Assembly: GCA_030844895.1 (NCBI GenBank)
Contig: JAUTDX010007496.1
Coordinates: forward strand, 22,801 to 86,800
Source of the DNA: Ambrosia x helenae
Lineage: Eukaryota > Streptophyta > Magnoliopsida > Asterales > Asteraceae
Direction: 5' to 3'
DNA: 64,000 bases
Translations under genes and position numbers: made by a program
Notes under the pieces: generated by a model
The model's input: only the letters and a program-made list of their open reading frames with translations
What the model was told of the DNA's origin: nothing
The model's database searches: none
Shown here: positions 61,301 through 64,000 of the stretch, one piece after another
Position numbering within the stretch: the first letter of the stretch is position 1
Layout: the number at the start of each line of letters is the position of its first letter

Positions 61301-61889
61301 AGGTTGCTATGATAATGTATAGGAATGAAGCGCTACAAGATAAAGGGATTCACTCTTAACTTGGTAGTAGAGCTTTTACGAAATGAGAGAATATGAAACT
61401 AGTCATCAAGATGTGGATATCACTCCTAACTTGATGGTTTCGTTTTCAAAATGTGGATTGGTACTTACCCGTAGAGTAAAGGAAGTAAATCCTAACTCTT
61501 TGGTAAGGTTTCACTAGAATGAGATGAGTGAATTTGTCATCAAGGTAAGGAAATCACTCCTATCTCGATGGTGGTGAAATTTCAAAAAAACATATAAAAG
61601 GAATGAAACGGATTGAAAGTTGTCACCATAGTAAGGGTTTCACGCCTATTTTAGTGAGTTTCTTTCGTTTGTGAAATACGAGTGTCTTTGTATTGGAGTA
61701 TACTTAGCCTTAGGAAAGGCATGCATCTTTAAGGTTTAAGAAATTGATAAGAAATTGATAAGAAGCAAGTAGGAAAACCAAGTATTTCAAGCATGTAAAG
61801 GAAGCAGTCAAATAAAGGTTCCTAACTATAGACTAGGTCAATCATGGCAATTTTCCTAATTCCCTATAGTTATGGCTCTGATACCAATC
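58370..61889 (-). other. Non-coding interior of the LARD-like element
   Basis: About 3.5 kb contain no gag-pol signature on either strand. The sequence just inside the 3' LTR, TTCGAGGACGAAATTTTC (- strand), resembles the tail of Ty3-type pol regions in plants and is probably a relic. An array of fold-back units lies at 61255-61665. Confidence 0.7.
61255..61665. repeat. Array of about six degenerate stem-loop units
   Basis: Units about 68-75 bases apart each carry an inverted pair around a shared TCACTCCTA-like loop: ATCATCAAGG...GCTTGATGAT, GTCATCAAG...CTTGATGG, TCATCAAGG...CTCGATGG, CACCATAG...TTTTAGTG and others. They lie at roughly 61261, 61332, 61401, 61470, 61530 and 61615. They sit near the primer-site side of the element. 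Confidence 0.65.
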
Positions 61890-64000
61890 TGTCACACCCC
61901 AACCGATGGCGGAATACATCGAGGCGTAACTTGTGATAGATTGTTCAAAGACTTCATAACACTAAATTGTGACAATAGATTAAAATAGATTTCATTCGTA
62001 TCTAAGATTCAACAAGTATACAATTTGTTCATGACAAAAATACATTAACTCGAACATGAAGTAAAAATAAAGATTGTTTCGTTTGTTTCTAAGGCCGAAT
62101 CCTAAGTGATGTTTCTTGTATCGTCTCATCAAGCTTTTCCTGCAACATGTATAAAATATCCGTCAACACATAAAGCATTGGTGAGCATACTAGTTTTGTG
62201 TTTACATACGTAGTAATTAGAATGATTTACTCGAATCTCATACTATAGCATTGCACATACATACCATACAAAGAACATAACTCAAACCCGCGAGTACCAC
62301 AGCGTATACCTAGCATATTCATGCTAGGCCGTTTAAATCTTAACAATGACCCATAAAGGGGGCGGTGTGCTAGTCCTATAGCGCTATACATGTTAAGTGG
62401 GCTAATAATAGTTAATGATTTATGTCTAAGTATCTAAGAATCGTAAGCATGGCAACTAGCATATAAGTATGTTTAATAGATTGAGCATGATAGATTATGA
62501 AATCATTAGTGTGTTTTGATAGTGATACATGTTGAGCCCCAAAGAATAAAGAATAAAAAGGGGACAAGTATGAACTCACCTTCGGTTGCATTATGAAAGA
62601 ATAACAAACAATGTCTGAAGCTGGATTGACTGAATCTCTTGTGTCCTATTACAAGTAAAGGATGCCTTAATTTCTAATGCAAATGAACTTATTTTGCTTA
62701 TTGGTTGTAAAGATAGTTTATTCAACTACCTAGACTCGTATTGCAAACAATACGTGTCTTAAGGAGTGTATGACCTAACGAACCGATGGTAACTTAGTTT
62801 GGTTTATTGAAAATAAACGTACGTGTAACGTTATTTAAAATATATACTTTAATATATTATTTTCAAGGTCGCGTCTTGAAGTAATTGTTTAAGACGCAGT
62901 TTGTATTAAGAAAAATAATATTGGTATAACTTGTCTTGAATGTTAACTTGTTTCGTAGATTGGATAGTGTATATATTAGGTTTATGTATTTCAAGTATGA
63001 TAAAGTAATGTTTGCTAATAAAATTTACTTGTAATACGTAGCTTCAATTGTGCCAAAATAATAGATTTGACCATCCGATTGTTTCTTATATTTTATAAAA
63101 ATTGGGCAGAGTCTCCTCTGTTTTTGTAAGAAACCAGACAACGCAAGTCGTCTATTTTATCCCAAAAATCAATTGCCCAAATTCTCAACACACCACGTAA
63201 TCTAACTTGAACTTTAAACACGGCGAATGGTTTAACTTATTAAAAACTCTAATAAAGATCAACTATACATTTTGTAAGTACTATGTATACATATATAGTT
63301 TGGCGTTTGTTTATTATCGCCGCGAGATATAAATGTAAGTTAGTCATTTTCTATTAGTCGAAAGACAAAATTAAGTAGTCCTTTTAAATATAAGTTTCGA
63401 CAAGTGGTAAGCTTGTATATACATAAGTGTATATATTCTTTTTTTTTTTGTGAAAATATATCAATAATTCGTTAGTTCATAATATGAATACTTATGCGCC
63501 TACATTTATATATAAACATTTTATTTATTGTAACATCATTACTTTAAACATTTTACAAATAGAAGTCGGTTTGGTTCGTTTGGTCCTTTTAAAATATATA
63601 TTCGTATACACAAATGAAACGATAAAAATTAGATCGAAGTCATGGCGTGCGCATTATACCTTCCGGCTCGCGTATTCGCCTCGTAGCGTGTTGACAGATC
63701 TGACCGGTTTTCACCACGTTGACTACTGTTGACCAGGAGCTTGACCTGTTGACCAGTGTCTCAAAAACCCGACCTGCTCACTCGATTCAAAAGGAAGAGG
63801 AAAACGAAGCTAGAGTCCAACATCACCCACATCAACCCAAGCCAAACATAACTGTTATGGCTTCAAACTCCATAACCAACCCAGAAACGTGAATAACTAG
63901 ACCCCAAGCGAGCATCATTCAGAACCAAACAACCTGGCATAACAACCCTTCAAGCCTCTTGAACCGGATTATCCAGATCTGAACAGTACCACACGACCTC
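61890..64000 (-). repeat. 5' LTR of the LARD-like element, incomplete
   Basis: It matches 55384 to about 57500 with rare differences (for example GATGTTTCTTG against GATGTTTTTG, and a changed segment near 62490-62550). The right part lies beyond the window. Confidence 0.88.

Larger units (their letters stand above)
55384..64000 (-). mobile_element. Long non-autonomous LTR retrotransposon (LARD-like), cut by the window end
   Basis: Two long direct repeats begin TGTCACACCCCAACCGATGG: 55384-58369 (2986 bp, complete) and 61890 to 64000 (incomplete; about 870 bp more expected). A primer site complementary to initiator Met (61886-61874) and a GTAGGGGAGAC purine tract (58370-58380, - strand) set the orientation to the - strand. 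The interior (58370-61889) has no protein longer than about 73 aa and no gag, protease or reverse transcriptase. The two LTRs differ by few substitutions and indels, so insertion was recent. The superfamily is probably Ty3. Confidence 0.9.

Overview
This is plant nuclear DNA, almost certainly from a eudicot. The evidence is long AT-rich intergenic stretches, genes split by GT-AG introns, plant-only families (ALOG, RHON1) and dense transposable elements. Asteraceae is my best guess from the style of the GAGCTCGAGCC-type repeats and of the long LTR at the right end, but that is an inference.

Five host genes can be read. On the + strand are an S26-peptidase-like gene (683-5596, 5 exons, 205 aa), a RHON1-type chloroplast Rho-N protein (8806-11185, 2 exons, 365 aa) and an intronless ALOG/LSH regulator (23132-23689, 185 aa). 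On the - strand are a KDM5-type JmjC gene (42944-39573, 8 coding exons, 638 aa) and ribophorin II/RPN2, the oligosaccharyltransferase subunit (53517-45256, 19 coding exons, 686 aa). I recall the S26-like/RHON1 pair being adjacent in Arabidopsis (At1g06200/At1g06190), so that end looks like conserved gene order.

The rest is mobile DNA. Three Mutator-type elements have exact 9-bp target duplications: 7158-8663, 21135-22052 (carrying a captured promoter and first exon, a Pack-MULE) and 24857-26109. There are two Harbinger/Tourist-type MITEs (16176-16755, 38338-38692), a dead Harbinger transposase (about 29160-29640), a tRNA-derived SINE with a 13-bp duplication (27991-28212), two opposed Helitrons (32079-32898 and 34292-34931) plus a probable third (36582-38022), and CACTA and LINE scraps. 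Three LTR retrotransposons without reverse transcriptase are all on the - strand, all with an initiator-Met primer site: 18361-20971, 46678-48262, and 55384 to beyond the window end.

The most notable points: two genes encode catalytically degraded members of enzyme families (the JmjC protein has lost two of three iron ligands; the S26-like protein lacks both Ser and Lys). One LTR retrotransposon ends in a fold-back inverted LTR with a short loop, yet is flanked by one target duplication. The Pack-MULE brackets its cargo with five copies of a near-perfect 21-bp palindrome. Swarms of short self-complementary motifs sit in introns of all four spliced genes or their near relatives, several opening with a shared TAGGGGTG-type leader. 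RPN2 has a GC-AG intron and a duplicated exon start; the JmjC gene has an in-frame duplicated exon segment.
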